Source: Lactobacillus sp.
GTDB lineage: Bacteria; Bacillota; Bacilli; Lactobacillales; Lactobacillaceae
Assembly: GCA_022484695.1 (NCBI GenBank)
Contig: JAKVKU010000014.1
Location: 22,850-86,849 of the forward strand
Reading direction: 5' to 3'
Length of the DNA: 64,000 bases
Position numbers and translations under genes: made by a program. The notes beneath the pieces were generated by a model that was not told the origin of the DNA, searched no databases, and was given only the letters and a program-made list of their open reading frames with translations. This document shows positions 1-9,414 of the stretch, piece after piece (positions within the stretch are counted from its first letter, which is position 1; the number at the start of each line of letters is the position of its first letter).

Positions 1-1
1 T

Positions 2-1015
2 TTTGGCCTCCACTACCTGGCCCTCCCGGTGGCCCAAACCGGCCCCGATCCGGACACGCTGATCCTGGGGCCCTATTTAGCCGATGGCCTGCCCAAACAA
101 GCCCTAATCGCCAATCGCTGGACCATCAGCGAGCGCAAGGCCCTGACTGATTATTATCAAAGCCTGCCCATCTTAAGCAGTCCAGAAGCTGACCAGTTAG
201 GCAGCTTAGCTTTTAATTTATTGCAACATCCCCTGGCAACACCCCATATCCACAGTGCCGTCCCGCCAGTGGCGGCCGTGCCCCAACCGGTCCCCGAGAA
301 TACCCCCGCCAAACGTCAGCAAGTGGCAGCTAGGTACGCCCTGCAAAATCACTTCATGGCTGCCGTCACCAAAGGCGATATGGCCACCATTAACGCTGAC
401 ATCCCCAAAATGATCGGCATCTTCGATTTGTTCAAGGACCGGGTCCCCAACAGTTCGCTGCGGGCTTTGAAAAACACCGCCTTCGTGCAAAATACCAGCT
501 GTCGCATTGCCGCCGAACAAGGTGGCGTCCATCCCCTTTACCTGGACAGCCTCTCGGAAAAATTCGCTATTCTAATTGAGCAGCAAAACGCCATTCCCCC
601 ATTAAAGCAACTGGTGATCACCATGGCCCAGGAATACGGCCAGCTGGTTCGGCGTTTTTCAACGGCGGCCTACAGCCCCCTGATTCGGCGCTGCCTGGAT
701 ATCATCATGACCAGCCTGGGCCACGACCTAAGTCTGTCCCAAATTGCCGCGCAACTTAATGTGAATCCCGCCTACTTGGCCCGGCAATTTAAAGCCGCCA
801 CCAACCAAACCGTCATGACCTACATCCATACCCAGCGCCTGCAAGAAGCCGCCCGCTATTTGACCACCACCACCCTGTCCGTCACCGAAATCGCCGTGTT
901 GACCGGCTTTAACGATCTGAATTACTTCACCCGGCTGTTCAAACGCCACTACCACCTGCCCCCATCCGTCTATCGCCAACAGCCCCCAGACCAGTATTCC
1001 CACGACAATCAATAA
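2..1015 (+). CDS. AraC-family transcriptional regulator, 5'-truncated by window edge
   Basis: The reading frame is open from the first bases of the window, so the N-terminus is missing; the GTG at 29 is only an internal possibility. The last ~100 residues form a typical AraC/XylS double helix-turn-helix: a first helix pair around LSLSQIAAQLNVNPAYLARQF and a second around LSVTEIAVLTGFNDLNYFTRLF, followed by the conserved P-x-x-Y-R. The upstream part (about 220 residues) resembles the poorly conserved sensory region of AraC regulators in lactobacilli and its ligand cannot be named. The gene stops 60 bp before hflX with no terminator visible in between. The target genes probably lie outside the window. 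Confidence 0.8.
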   Translation, partial: FGLHYLALPVAQTGPDPDTLILGPYLADGLPKQALIANRWTISERKALTDYYQSLPILSSPEADQLGSLAFNLLQHPLATPHIHSAVPPVAAVPQPVPENTPAKRQQVAARYALQNHFMAAVTKGDMATINADIPKMIGIFDLFKDRVPNSSLRALKNTAFVQNTSCRIAAEQGGVHPLYLDSLSEKFAILIEQQNAIPPLKQLVITMAQEYGQLVRRFSTAAYSPLIRRCLDIIMTSLGHDLSLSQIAAQLNVNPAYLARQFKAATNQTVMTYIHTQRLQEAARYLTTTTLSVTEIAVLTGFNDLNYFTRLFKRHYHLPPSVYRQQPPDQYSHDNQ

Positions 1016-1075
1016 AAATGTTACAATTATCATAGAAAAGTAGATATTACCAGCTTTTTCCGTTAGGAGAATTGA

Positions 1076-2350
1076 ATGCAAAAAATAACAGATGAGAAAT
1101 TAAAAGTAATTTTAGGCGGTGTGAATCTAGGCACCGAAAACTTTGACTATACCATGTCAGAATTAGCCCAATTAGCCGCCGCCAATAATTTAGACGTGGT
1201 GGACACCATTGTCCAAAACAGTGATAAAATCATTGCCGGCACTTATTTTGGTACCGGGAAAGTTACGGATATCAAAGAAACCGCTCAAGATACCGATGCC
1301 AAGCTGTTGGTCTTAAACGACGAGTTGACCCCGTCTCAGATCCGGAATCTGGAAAACTTGACCAAGCTTTATGTCATCGACCGCACCGGTTTGATTCTAC
1401 GGATCTTCGCCGACCGGGCCCAGACCAAATTGGCCAAAACCCAAGTGGAAATCGCCCGCTTGCAATACGAACTCCCCCGCATCCATCCTTCCAGCAACCC
1501 GTTAGATCAGCAAAGTGCTTCTGGGGGCTTGGCCAACCGGGGGGCTGGTGAAACCCAACTGGAATTGGACCGCCGGGTTTTGCGTAAACGGATTTCCCGT
1601 TTGCAAAACGAATTGAAACAACTGATGCAAAGCCAAGATGTGCAAAGTAAAGAACGGCAAAAGAGCCTGATTCCCAAAGTGGCCTTGGTGGGTTACACCA
1701 ATGCCGGCAAGTCCACGATTATGAACGCCCTATTGGCCCATTACGACCAAGATGCGGCCGACAAGCAGGTCATGGTCAAAGATATGCTATTCGCCACCTT
1801 GGATACCAGCGTGCGGCAAATCAATTTACCCAACCAATTGAGTTTTTTGTTAAGTGATACCGTTGGCTTTGTCTCTAAACTACCCCATAACCTGGTGGAA
1901 TCTTTTAAGGCCACTTTGGCCGAAGCCAGCAACGCGGATTTATTGCTCCACGTGGTGGATTATGCCAATCCCAATTACCAGGAAATGATGGACGTCACCG
2001 ATAAGGTCCTCCACCAACTGGGCATCACGGACATCCCCGTGATCGAGGTTTATAACAAAGCCGATAAAACCGACATGACTTATCCCACGGTCACCGGCAA
2101 TGAAATTTACCTGTCCGCCAAGGATGACGCCAGCATTGAGCGCCTCAGCGAGATGATTCAACAGCGCTTGTTTGCCAACAATCCGGTGGTCACCTTGTTG
2201 ATTCCCTTCACTAAAGGCAATGTCACCGAGTATGTCACCTCCCATGCCCGGATCATTGACCGGGATTACACCAATGACGGCACCCAGCTGAAAGTCCAAC
2301 TGGCCCCGGAAGTCTTAGGGAAAGTTAAGGCTTATGTGGTCACCGAATAA
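1076..2350 (+). CDS. hflX: GTPase HflX
   Basis: HflX is a ribosome-associated GTPase that splits stalled or heat-damaged 70S ribosomes. The 424-residue length is normal. The N-terminal HflX domain ends in the family hallmark ANRGAGETQLELDRR near residues 150-165, followed by a coiled-coil helix. The G domain then shows G1 GYTNAGKST (about 205-213), G3 DTVGF (about 261-265) and G4 NKAD (about 327-330). The ATG at 1076 has a TAGGAGA ribosome-binding site. It is a single-gene unit closed by a strong terminator. Confidence 0.96.
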   Translation: MQKITDEKLKVILGGVNLGTENFDYTMSELAQLAAANNLDVVDTIVQNSDKIIAGTYFGTGKVTDIKETAQDTDAKLLVLNDELTPSQIRNLENLTKLYVIDRTGLILRIFADRAQTKLAKTQVEIARLQYELPRIHPSSNPLDQQSASGGLANRGAGETQLELDRRVLRKRISRLQNELKQLMQSQDVQSKERQKSLIPKVALVGYTNAGKSTIMNALLAHYDQDAADKQVMVKDMLFATLDTSVRQINLPNQLSFLLSDTVGFVSKLPHNLVESFKATLAEASNADLLLHVVDYANPNYQEMMDVTDKVLHQLGITDIPVIEVYNKADKTDMTYPTVTGNEIYLSAKDDASIERLSEMIQQRLFANNPVVTLLIPFTKGNVTEYVTSHARIIDRDYTNDGTQLKVQLAPEVLGKVKAYVVTE

Positions 2351-2356
2351 ATTTCA

Positions 2357-2400
2357 AAAAAAGAGCTTTGCCGCAAATTTGCGCAGCAAGGCTCTTTTTT
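2357..2400. terminator. Bidirectional rho-independent terminator
   Basis: The arms AAGAGC(T)TTGC and GCAAGGCTCTT enclose an inner GCGCAAATTTGCGG-like core. A T run follows on the plus strand and an A run precedes, so it can serve hflX (plus) and the ABC operon that converges on it (minus). Confidence 0.85.
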
Positions 2401-2413
2401 GACGTAATTTACT

Positions 2414-3076
2414 TTAAGCTTCTGACAACTTCCGGTCTAAGAAGCGGGATAACAGGGACAAGGCGTAGCAGACGATGAAGTACAAGACTGCTAAAGCCAA
2501 GAACATTGGGATCATGAAGTTGGTGTTCTGGCCGTAAATAACTTGGGCGTGGTACATCAATTCCGGCAACACGATGATGGTGGCCAAAGATGTATCCTTT
2601 ACCAAGGAAATGAACTGACTGACAATAGGTGGAATCATCTTTTTAATGGCCTGGGGCAAGATGACATGATACATGGCTTGCCAATAGGTCAGCCCGTTGG
2701 AGCGGGCCGCTTCCATTTGGCCCCGATCCACGGCTAAAATCCCACTGCGGATAATTTCGGCTAACATGGCGGATTCAAAGACCGTCATGGCAATGATCGT
2801 GGCCCACAGGGTATTAAAGCGGACCCCTAAGATATTGGGTAGGCCAAAATAGGTGAAGAAGATAATCAACAGTAATGGCAAGTTCCGAATGATATCCACG
2901 ATGAAACCCACGATCAGGGATAAATATTTAATTTTCATATAACGCAATAGGCCAAAGACTGCACCAATCAGGAAGCTGAAGATAATTGAAATCACGGAAA
3001 CTTCCACCGTGATCCACAAGCCCTCTAATAGATACCGTAAATTAACCCATTGATACGCTTGGGCAAATGTATTCAT
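2414..3076 (-). CDS. Polar amino-acid ABC transporter permease (second subunit)
   Basis: This is a 220-residue membrane subunit of the HisM/GlnP family with about five hydrophobic segments. The cytoplasmic EAA loop is seen as EAARSNGLTYWQAMYHVILPQA (two overlapping halves, around residues 125-146). It belongs to the operon ATPase-binding protein-permease-permease and its ATG overlaps the stop of the preceding permease by one base (TAATG), which suggests translational coupling. The two permeases probably form a heterodimer. Substrate is inferred as glutamine/glutamate/aspartate from the binding protein, not proven. Confidence 0.92.
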   Translation of the reverse strand: MNTFAQAYQWVNLRYLLEGLWITVEVSVISIIFSFLIGAVFGLLRYMKIKYLSLIVGFIVDIIRNLPLLLIIFFTYFGLPNILGVRFNTLWATIIAMTVFESAMLAEIIRSGILAVDRGQMEAARSNGLTYWQAMYHVILPQAIKKMIPPIVSQFISLVKDTSLATIIVLPELMYHAQVIYGQNTNFMIPMFLALAVLYFIVCYALSLLSRFLDRKLSEA

Positions 3077-3732
3077 TAGGCTTCATCCCCTTCCGTGGAC
3101 CATTTCTTCTCTAGATAGCGCATCAAATAACTCATGGGCAAGGTGATGATCAAATACAACAGCCCCACGGCAAAATATGTATCCGTGGTCTTAAAAGTGG
3201 TAGAAGCAATGATATTGCCTTGATACATCAAATCAAAGCCGGCTAAGAAGGCTAATACAGAGGAGTTCTTAACCAAGTTAATGAATTGGTTACCCAGTGG
3301 CGGTACAACGATTTTAATGGCTTGGGGCAAAATGATAAAGCGCATGGCTTGAATATAAGTCATCCCATTGGAACGAGCGGCTTCCATTTGACCCACATCC
3401 ACACTTTCGATCCCAGCCCGGACGGTTTCAGCGATAAAGGCTGAGGTATAAATCGTCAAGCCAATGGTCCCGGCGGTAAAGCCATCGATTTTGGCAAAGT
3501 ACTGGGGAACCACGATATAAAAGATCATGGCAATGACCAGCAGGGGAATATTTCTAAAAATTTCCACGTAGATCTTCCCAATCACCCGCAATGGTTTCAT
3601 GGGACTGATTTCAAAAAGTGCAAATAACGTCCCAATCACTAAACTACCAATCAAGGCGTATAAACTAGATAACAACGTGTAGCCAAACCCACTCCAGAGT
3701 TGGCTACCATAATTTTGAAAGATTTCAAACAC
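3076..3732 (-). CDS. Polar amino-acid ABC transporter permease (first subunit)
   Basis: 218 residues, HisM family, with the EAA loop EAARSNGMTYIQAMRF followed by ILPQA near residues 120-140. It has a GTG start behind GGGAGGTAA. It is paralogous to the next permease (shared EAARSNG[LM]TY.QAM), as expected for a heterodimeric pair. It lies 5 bp downstream of the binding-protein gene in the same operon. Confidence 0.92.
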   Translation of the reverse strand: MFEIFQNYGSQLWSGFGYTLLSSLYALIGSLVIGTLFALFEISPMKPLRVIGKIYVEIFRNIPLLVIAMIFYIVVPQYFAKIDGFTAGTIGLTIYTSAFIAETVRAGIESVDVGQMEAARSNGMTYIQAMRFIILPQAIKIVVPPLGNQFINLVKNSSVLAFLAGFDLMYQGNIIASTTFKTTDTYFAVGLLYLIITLPMSYLMRYLEKKWSTEGDEA

Positions 3733-3737
3733 CGCGC

Positions 3738-4562
3738 TTACCTCCCTTGGTGAAAGCCTTGGATCTTACCAAACCATTTTTGCTCGATTTTATGGTAAGT
3801 CCCATCTTGACGCATAGCTTTCAAGTTCTTATTAATAGCCTTCAAAAACGGCTTTTGACCCTTATTCACAGCAATCCCATAAGGCTCGTTGGTAAAGGTG
3901 CCGCCCACAACCACGTAATTAGGATCGTCTGAAGACATCCCATATAAAATCCCATTATCCGTCGTTAGTGCGTCCCCTTGACCGGATTTCAAAGCGGTAA
4001 AGGCTTGGGCGTAATCCGCCAATTGCAGCACCCGGGTATCCGGGGCGGCTTTTTTGACATTGTCCACGGAGTTAGAACCCTGGACCCCAATTACCTTCGT
4101 GCCAGCCTTCAAATCCTTCACGCTTTTGATAGGGCTGCCTTTTTTAACCAAGATGGCTTGCCCGGCATCGAAATAAACATCAGAGAAATCAACTTGCTTT
4201 TGCCGCTCCGGGGTAATGGTCATGGTGGCAATCAGCGCATCTACATTCCCATTTTTCAATAGTGGCAGTCGCGTATTACTGGTAACGGGGACTAAGTCAA
4301 TTTTGACATCCTTCCCATAGATACGATGGGATAACTCCTTGGCGATATCAATATCAAAGCCTTGAATCTGGTTGGTCTTGATATCCATCAAACCAAACAG
4401 CCGGGTATCACTTTTCACGCCCCAAACAACGGTTTTGTTGGCTTTGTCCCGGGCTAAAACATCTTCAGACGCCACACTCTTTTGACCACAACCGGCCAAA
4501 ACAGTCAGCCCCAAGACCAGTAACATGGGAATCAATAACCAATTTTTCTTCTTCAACCTCAT
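3738..4562 (-). CDS. Amino-acid ABC transporter substrate-binding lipoprotein
   Basis: 274 residues. The N-terminus is a lipoprotein signal with a lipobox L-A-G-C at about residues 22-25, so the mature protein is anchored to the outer face of the membrane. The SBP family 3 signature is present (GFDIDIAKELS, then TMTITPERQKQVDFSDVYF). The overall pattern is closest to glutamine/glutamate-binding GlnH/GluB types, so glutamate, glutamine or aspartate is the likely ligand. It is the second gene of the operon, 13 bp after the ATPase. Confidence 0.9.
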   Translation of the reverse strand: MRLKKKNWLLIPMLLVLGLTVLAGCGQKSVASEDVLARDKANKTVVWGVKSDTRLFGLMDIKTNQIQGFDIDIAKELSHRIYGKDVKIDLVPVTSNTRLPLLKNGNVDALIATMTITPERQKQVDFSDVYFDAGQAILVKKGSPIKSVKDLKAGTKVIGVQGSNSVDNVKKAAPDTRVLQLADYAQAFTALKSGQGDALTTDNGILYGMSSDDPNYVVVGGTFTNEPYGIAVNKGQKPFLKAINKNLKAMRQDGTYHKIEQKWFGKIQGFHQGR

Positions 4563-4575
4563 AACTGGCCCTCCT

Positions 4576-5316
4576 TTAGATATGTTTGATAACCTTAGAC
4601 AAGAATTCTTGGGCCCGTTTATCTTCAGGTTGTTTGAAGAATTCTGACACGTCTTTGCGATCTTCTAGGATCCGCCCATCGTCCATGAAGACGATACGGT
4701 CACCAACTTCTTGGGCAAACCCCATTTCGTGGGTGACCACTACCATGGTCATGCCTTGTTCGGCGATGGTCTTCATAACTTGCAACACGTCGCCAATCAT
4801 TTCTGGATCCAAGGCACTGGTGGGTTCATCAAACAAGAGAGCCTTGGGTTTCATGGCCAAAGAGCGGGCAATGGCCACCCGTTGTTGTTGGCCCCCAGAT
4901 AATTGGTCCGGGAAACTATTGGCTTTATTGTCCAAGCCAACCAGATCCAATAACTTCTTAGCTTCGTCTTCACTTTGGGCCTTAGATTGTTTCAACACGG
5001 CGGTGGGCCCTAAGGTGATATTTTGTAAAACGGTTTTGTTGGCATAGAGGTTAAAATGTTGGAAGACCATCCCCACATTCTTACGCATCTTGTTCATGTC
5101 AGTTTTTTTGTCGGCCAAATCGTAATTGTTGACCACTAACTGCCCGGATGAAATTAATTCCAACCCATTAATACAGCGTAACAACGTGCTTTTACCAGAG
5201 CCAGATGGGCCGATTATGGTGACGACCTCACCGTTATCTACTGTAAAATTAATATCTTTCAGCGCGTGGAATTGCCCATAATACTTTTCCACATTATGGA
5301 ATTCAATCATTGACAT
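4576..5316 (-). CDS. glnQ: Polar amino-acid ABC transporter ATP-binding protein
   Basis: 246 residues, the usual GlnQ length. Walker A GPSGSGKST (about 36-44), Q-loop VFQHFNLY, signature [17 protein letters not shown] and Walker [15 protein letters not shown] are intact, as is the H-loop VTHEMGF. The ATG follows GGAGG by a good spacing. It is the promoter-proximal gene of the operon and powers import by the two permeases. Confidence 0.95.
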   Translation of the reverse strand: MSMIEFHNVEKYYGQFHALKDINFTVDNGEVVTIIGPSGSGKSTLLRCINGLELISSGQLVVNNYDLADKKTDMNKMRKNVGMVFQHFNLYANKTVLQNITLGPTAVLKQSKAQSEDEAKKLLDLVGLDNKANSFPDQLSGGQQQRVAIARSLAMKPKALLFDEPTSALDPEMIGDVLQVMKTIAEQGMTMVVVTHEMGFAQEVGDRIVFMDDGRILEDRKDVSEFFKQPEDKRAQEFLSKVIKHI

Positions 5317-5709
5317 ACGTCTTTTCCTCCTAAGTAGTCCATTTGATCATTGTTAGTACCGGTAATATTCTTAGCACAATCTAATCCTGTTAGGATACAT
5401 GACATAATTGCGTATTCCAATATAATCGGGCTTACAACTGCATCTATGTCACCATTTTACTCTATTTATAATATCCAGCGCAAATATTTTGTCGAAAAAT
5501 ATTGAAAATATTAGGAAATTATCATTTTGAAAGTGGCATTAAATGGGGATTTACATTAGATTGTCTTAGTGTTTGGTTAGTGTAAAATTAAATTTGGTTA
5601 ATTTTAATTGTGTTCACATATCTTTCGTGCATAATTAGAAGACAATTAGTGATTTTACATTTCTGCTCATTTAATGTAATATCAGAATTATAATCCTTAA
5701 GGAGGAATA
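5317..5709. other. Divergent intergenic region, glnQ / oppA
   Basis: This 393-bp AT-rich gap holds the divergent promoters of the amino-acid ABC operon and oppA. I can assign only the oppA promoter with confidence. A palindrome AATATT-GAA-AATATT lies at 5499-5513, but its regulator cannot be named. No coding potential was seen. Confidence 0.6.
5654..5682 (+). promoter_or_regulatory. oppA promoter
   Basis: A TTTACA -35 box at 5654-5659 and a TAATAT -10 box at 5677-5682 are separated by 17 bp. The AAGGAGG ribosome-binding site follows at 5699-5705. The 10-mer AATGTAATAT recurs at the same place in the promoter of the second oppA at 16465-16474. Confidence 0.65.
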
Positions 5710-7359
5710 ATGATGAAGTTCAGCAAAGTTGTTGGGGCTGGCCTTGTCATCGCAGCGTCTGCATTTTTATTAGTTGCGTGTGGCTCAGGCTCTAGTTCAA
5801 GTAGTAGTAGTTCATCTGACAGTCAAACGTTCCGGCGCATGGAAAGTGATACGTTACAAACCATGGATCCATCCACCAATACTGACGCTATCAGTGGTCA
5901 GGCTTTAATTGATACAATGGATGGTTTCTACCGTTACAACGGTAAGAAGTTACAACCAGCCATCGCCACATCAATTGCAAAACCTACGAACGATGGGAAA
6001 ACATACACCATTAAGTTACGTAAAAATGCTAAATGGTCTAACGGCGATCCAGTGACCGCTCAAGATTTCGTTTATGGTTGGCAACGCACAGTTAATCCTA
6101 AGACCGCTGCTCAGTATGCATACTTATTTGATTCCGTAGAAAACGCCAAAGATATCATCGCTGGTAAAAAAGCACCTGATACCTTAGGAATCAAAGCAAC
6201 TGATAAGAACACGATTCAAATTACCTTAACTGAAGCAGTGCCTTACTTCAATGGTTTGATGACCAACCCAGCTTTCTTCCCACAAAACCAAAAGTTTGTT
6301 GAAAAAGCTGGTAAGAATTACGGGACACAAGCTAAATACGCTTTAGGTAACGGCCCATTCGTCTTGAAGGGTTGGACTGGTACCAACAATTCTTGGTCTG
6401 AAACTAAGAACAAGAACTACTGGAACGCTAAAGCCGTTAAGTTAGACAAGGTTGCCGTTCAAGTTATCAAAGATCCTTCTACTGCTTTGAACTTATTCCA
6501 AAGCAACAAGATCGATGATGTTGCTTTAAGTGGTGAATCTGCACAACAAATGAAGAATGATCCAGCCTTCACACCACGTAAACAATCCACGACATTCTAT
6601 ACACAATTAAACCAAAAGACAATTCCTGCTTTCAAGAACACCAAGATTCGCCAAGCCATCTCTATGGCAGTTAACCGTAAAGAATTGATCAACAAAGTCT
6701 TGGGCAATGGTTCTTTGATTGCTAATAACGTGACACCACAAGGTATCATGTCCAATCCAAGTACTGGTCAAGATTTCGCCAAAGCTGCCGCTACCAAAGA
6801 CAGTGAATACACCGCTTATAATCCTAAAAAAGCTAAACAACTTTTCCAAGAAGGTTTACAAGAAGTTGGTATTAAAGAATTAGATGTTACCTTGTTAGGT
6901 GACGATACTGATGGTGGTAAAAAGATGAACGAATACCTGCAAAGTACTTGGCAACAAAACTTGCCTGGTATGAAGGTCACTTTATCAAATGTGCCATTTA
7001 AGACACGTTTAACTCGTTCTACCAATGGTCAATTTGACATGGTAACAAGTGCTTGGGGCGCTGATTATCCAGATGCCATTAGTTTCTTGGATCTCTTCAC
7101 GACTGGTAACAGCTATAACAATGGTAGCTGGTCTAACAGTGACTACGATGCTAAAATTGCTGCCAGCAAGACTACTGATGTTTTAGATCCACAAAAACGT
7201 TGGAACGACTTGCAAGACGCACAACAAATTATCACACAAGAACAAGGGGTCGTACCTTTGTATCAACGTGTTGAAGCCCACTTAGTGAACAAGAAGGTTA
7301 AGAACTTGCAATATAGTCCTGCCAACAACTACAACTTCGTGACTGCTTATATCAAATAA
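5710..7359 (+). CDS. oppA: Oligopeptide ABC transporter, peptide-binding lipoprotein OppA
   Basis: 549 residues, SBP family 5. The signal sequence ends in a lipobox L-V-A-C at about residues 21-24, followed by a poly-Ser linker that spaces the receptor from the membrane. The family core is visible as RKNAKWSNGDPVTAQDFVYG and NYWNAKAVKLDKV. It delivers peptides to OppBCDF encoded directly downstream. It lies in one unit with oppB but is separated from it by a hairpin terminator, a common way to make more binding protein than permease. A paralogue lies at 16509. Confidence 0.95.
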   Translation: MMKFSKVVGAGLVIAASAFLLVACGSGSSSSSSSSSDSQTFRRMESDTLQTMDPSTNTDAISGQALIDTMDGFYRYNGKKLQPAIATSIAKPTNDGKTYTIKLRKNAKWSNGDPVTAQDFVYGWQRTVNPKTAAQYAYLFDSVENAKDIIAGKKAPDTLGIKATDKNTIQITLTEAVPYFNGLMTNPAFFPQNQKFVEKAGKNYGTQAKYALGNGPFVLKGWTGTNNSWSETKNKNYWNAKAVKLDKVAVQVIKDPSTALNLFQSNKIDDVALSGESAQQMKNDPAFTPRKQSTTFYTQLNQKTIPAFKNTKIRQAISMAVNRKELINKVLGNGSLIANNVTPQGIMSNPSTGQDFAKAAATKDSEYTAYNPKKAKQLFQEGLQEVGIKELDVTLLGDDTDGGKKMNEYLQSTWQQNLPGMKVTLSNVPFKTRLTRSTNGQFDMVTSAWGADYPDAISFLDLFTTGNSYNNGSWSNSDYDAKIAASKTTDVLDPQKRWNDLQDAQQIITQEQGVVPLYQRVEAHLVNKKVKNLQYSPANNYNFVTAYIK

Positions 7360-7377
7360 TTTAATCGTCTAAAATTT

Positions 7378-7416
7378 GGGGTCTCCGGGAGAAATTTCAG
7401 CCCGAAGGCCCTTTTT
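7378..7416 (+). terminator. Intercistronic terminator between oppA and oppB
   Basis: The arms GGTCTCCGGG and CCCGAAGGCC (one G-U pair, one mismatch) are followed by CTTTTT. It lies between two genes of one operon, so partial read-through is the likely role. Confidence 0.7.
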
Positions 7417-7443
7417 CTATTAGAAATAAGGGGTGTGTTCAAA

Positions 7444-8379
7444 TTGACCAAATATATCTTAAAGCGGATTGCCTGGATCTTCATCACCTTATGGATCGTG
7501 GCCACAATCACTTTCTTCTTGATGAAGTTATTACCCGGCACGCCTTATACGAACCAGGCTAAGCTATCCGCTGACCAAATTCGTATCATGAATGATCAGT
7601 ACGGGTTGAATAAACCACTGATCACCCAATACTGGGTTTACATCGTGGGCTTGCTCCATGGTGATTTAGGAACTTCCTTCCAATTCAACAACCAACCAGT
7701 TACCTATTTAATCTCTAACCGGATCGGCCCTTCCATGCAAATTGGGGCCCAAGCCATGATTATCGGGACTTTTTTGGGGATTTTGCTGGGGGCCATTGCT
7801 GCCGTCAAGCAAAGAACCTGGGTCGACTCCGTGGCCACCTTCTTCGCCATTGTGGGTCGTTCCATCCCCAACTTCGTCTTCGCCGTCATCTTGCAGTTCT
7901 TCTTAGCCTTTAAGCTGAAGATTTTCCCAATTGCTTTGTGGGACGGCTTTTCTTCCAGTATCCTCCCATCGATTGCCTTGGCCATGGCGCCATTGGCCGA
8001 TACCGCCCGGTTCATGCGGACGGAAATGGTGGATGTCTTAAGTAGTGACTACATTGAATTAGCCCGCTCCAAAGGCCTATCTTCTTGGCAAACCGTGGCT
8101 AAACATGCCCTGCGGAACTCCTTGATCCCCGTTGTCACCATCATCGGTCCCATGGCCGTTGCCTTGATGACCGGGTCCATGGTTATTGAAAACATCTTCT
8201 CTATCCCAGGGATCGGGGAACAATTCGTCAAATCCATCTTGACCAATGACTACCCAACCATCATGGGCTTGACCATCTTGTATTCCGCCGCCTTATTGGT
8301 TATCTACCTCGTGGTGGATATCCTCTACGGCATCATCGATCCACGTATTCGCTTAAGTACAACAGGAGGTAAAGAATAG
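7444..8379 (+). CDS. oppB: Oligopeptide ABC transporter permease OppB
   Basis: About 311 residues, BPD_transp_1 family, with the EAA loop ELARSKGLSSWQTVAKHALRN around residues 210-230. I chose the TTG at 7444 (MTKYILKRIAWIF) because AAGGGG at 7428-7433 sits 10 bp upstream. The GTG at 7435 would overlap that site. The N-terminus matches the usual OppB start (short basic segment, then a membrane helix). Its TAG overlaps the GTG of oppC by one base. Confidence 0.93.
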   Translation: MTKYILKRIAWIFITLWIVATITFFLMKLLPGTPYTNQAKLSADQIRIMNDQYGLNKPLITQYWVYIVGLLHGDLGTSFQFNNQPVTYLISNRIGPSMQIGAQAMIIGTFLGILLGAIAAVKQRTWVDSVATFFAIVGRSIPNFVFAVILQFFLAFKLKIFPIALWDGFSSSILPSIALAMAPLADTARFMRTEMVDVLSSDYIELARSKGLSSWQTVAKHALRNSLIPVVTIIGPMAVALMTGSMVIENIFSIPGIGEQFVKSILTNDYPTIMGLTILYSAALLVIYLVVDILYGIIDPRIRLSTTGGKE

Positions 8380-9401
8380 TGGCTGATAATGTAAAAATCA
8401 CCCCAGATAGCTTCAAACCTGCCAATAATCAGGACAACACCCAAAAAGAAGAGATCCAAGCCCCATCTTTAACCTTCTTCCAGGATGCTGTCCGGCGTTT
8501 GAAACAAAATAAAGTCGCCGTTGTGGCCTTTTGGGTCTTAGCCGTGATGATCATCATCGCCTTATTGGCCCCGGTCATCGCCCCTCACAACCCCAATACC
8601 CAAAACGTCAACTACGCCAACCTGCCGCCAAAAATTGGCAGTGGTAATATCCCCGGGTTTACCGGGAAAGGCGAAGTCGCTGGTGTTGTCAGTGACCGTT
8701 ATGCTGCTGCCGGCGTGTCAAAGGGGACCTATTATATCTTAGGGACCGATTACTTGGGTCGGGATTTATTATCCCGGATCATCTATGGCACCCGCTTATC
8801 CATTTTTGTCGCCTTTGCCGCAACCATGTTTGATATGATCATAGGGGTCCCCTATGGCCTAATATCGGCCTGGCGGGGCAAATTCACGGATATCGTCATG
8901 CAGCGGATCATTGAAATCATCTCTTCTGTCCCTAACTTGATCGTGGCCATCTTGATGCTGTTGATTTTCAAACCTGGTTTGACGTCCATCATCATTGCCA
9001 TTGGGTTCACCGGTTGGATAACCATGGCCAGGCTGATACGAGCGGAGACGTATCAGTTAGAAAGCGAGGAATATATTCTGGCGGCACAAACCTTGGGGGA
9101 ATCTTCTTTAAAGATCGCCTTCAAGCATTTGATCCCCAATATGTCCTCCGTGATCATCATCAATACCATGATGACCATTCCAACGGCCATTTTCTTCGAA
9201 GCCTTCTTGAGTTATATCGGGATTGGGATCCCGGCGCCAAATGCGTCTTTAGGGACCCTGTTATCCGATGGTCAAAAGACCTTCCGTTTCTTACCTTATC
9301 AAATGTGGTATCCATCAGCCGTCATCGTGCTCTTAATGTTAGCCTTTAACTTATTAGCCGATGGTCTGCGGGATGCCTTTGATCCGAAATCATCACGTTA
9401 G
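8379..9401 (+). CDS. oppC: Oligopeptide ABC transporter permease OppC
   Basis: 340 residues with the OppC N-terminal domain, a large external loop between the first two helices (about 65-125) and the EAA-type loop EYILAAQTLGESSLKIAFKH near residues 225-245. The GTG start has AGGAGG upstream. It partners with OppB as the membrane channel of the peptide importer. Confidence 0.95.
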   Translation: MADNVKITPDSFKPANNQDNTQKEEIQAPSLTFFQDAVRRLKQNKVAVVAFWVLAVMIIIALLAPVIAPHNPNTQNVNYANLPPKIGSGNIPGFTGKGEVAGVVSDRYAAAGVSKGTYYILGTDYLGRDLLSRIIYGTRLSIFVAFAATMFDMIIGVPYGLISAWRGKFTDIVMQRIIEIISSVPNLIVAILMLLIFKPGLTSIIIAIGFTGWITMARLIRAETYQLESEEYILAAQTLGESSLKIAFKHLIPNMSSVIIINTMMTIPTAIFFEAFLSYIGIGIPAPNASLGTLLSDGQKTFRFLPYQMWYPSAVIVLLMLAFNLLADGLRDAFDPKSSR

Positions 9402-9414
9402 GCGGTGTCAGACA

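Noticed and set aside
5499..5513. CodY-box-like palindrome AATATT-GAA-AATATT upstream of oppA
   Set aside because: It has four mismatches to the CodY consensus in an AT-rich gap, and no similar site lies at the second oppA.
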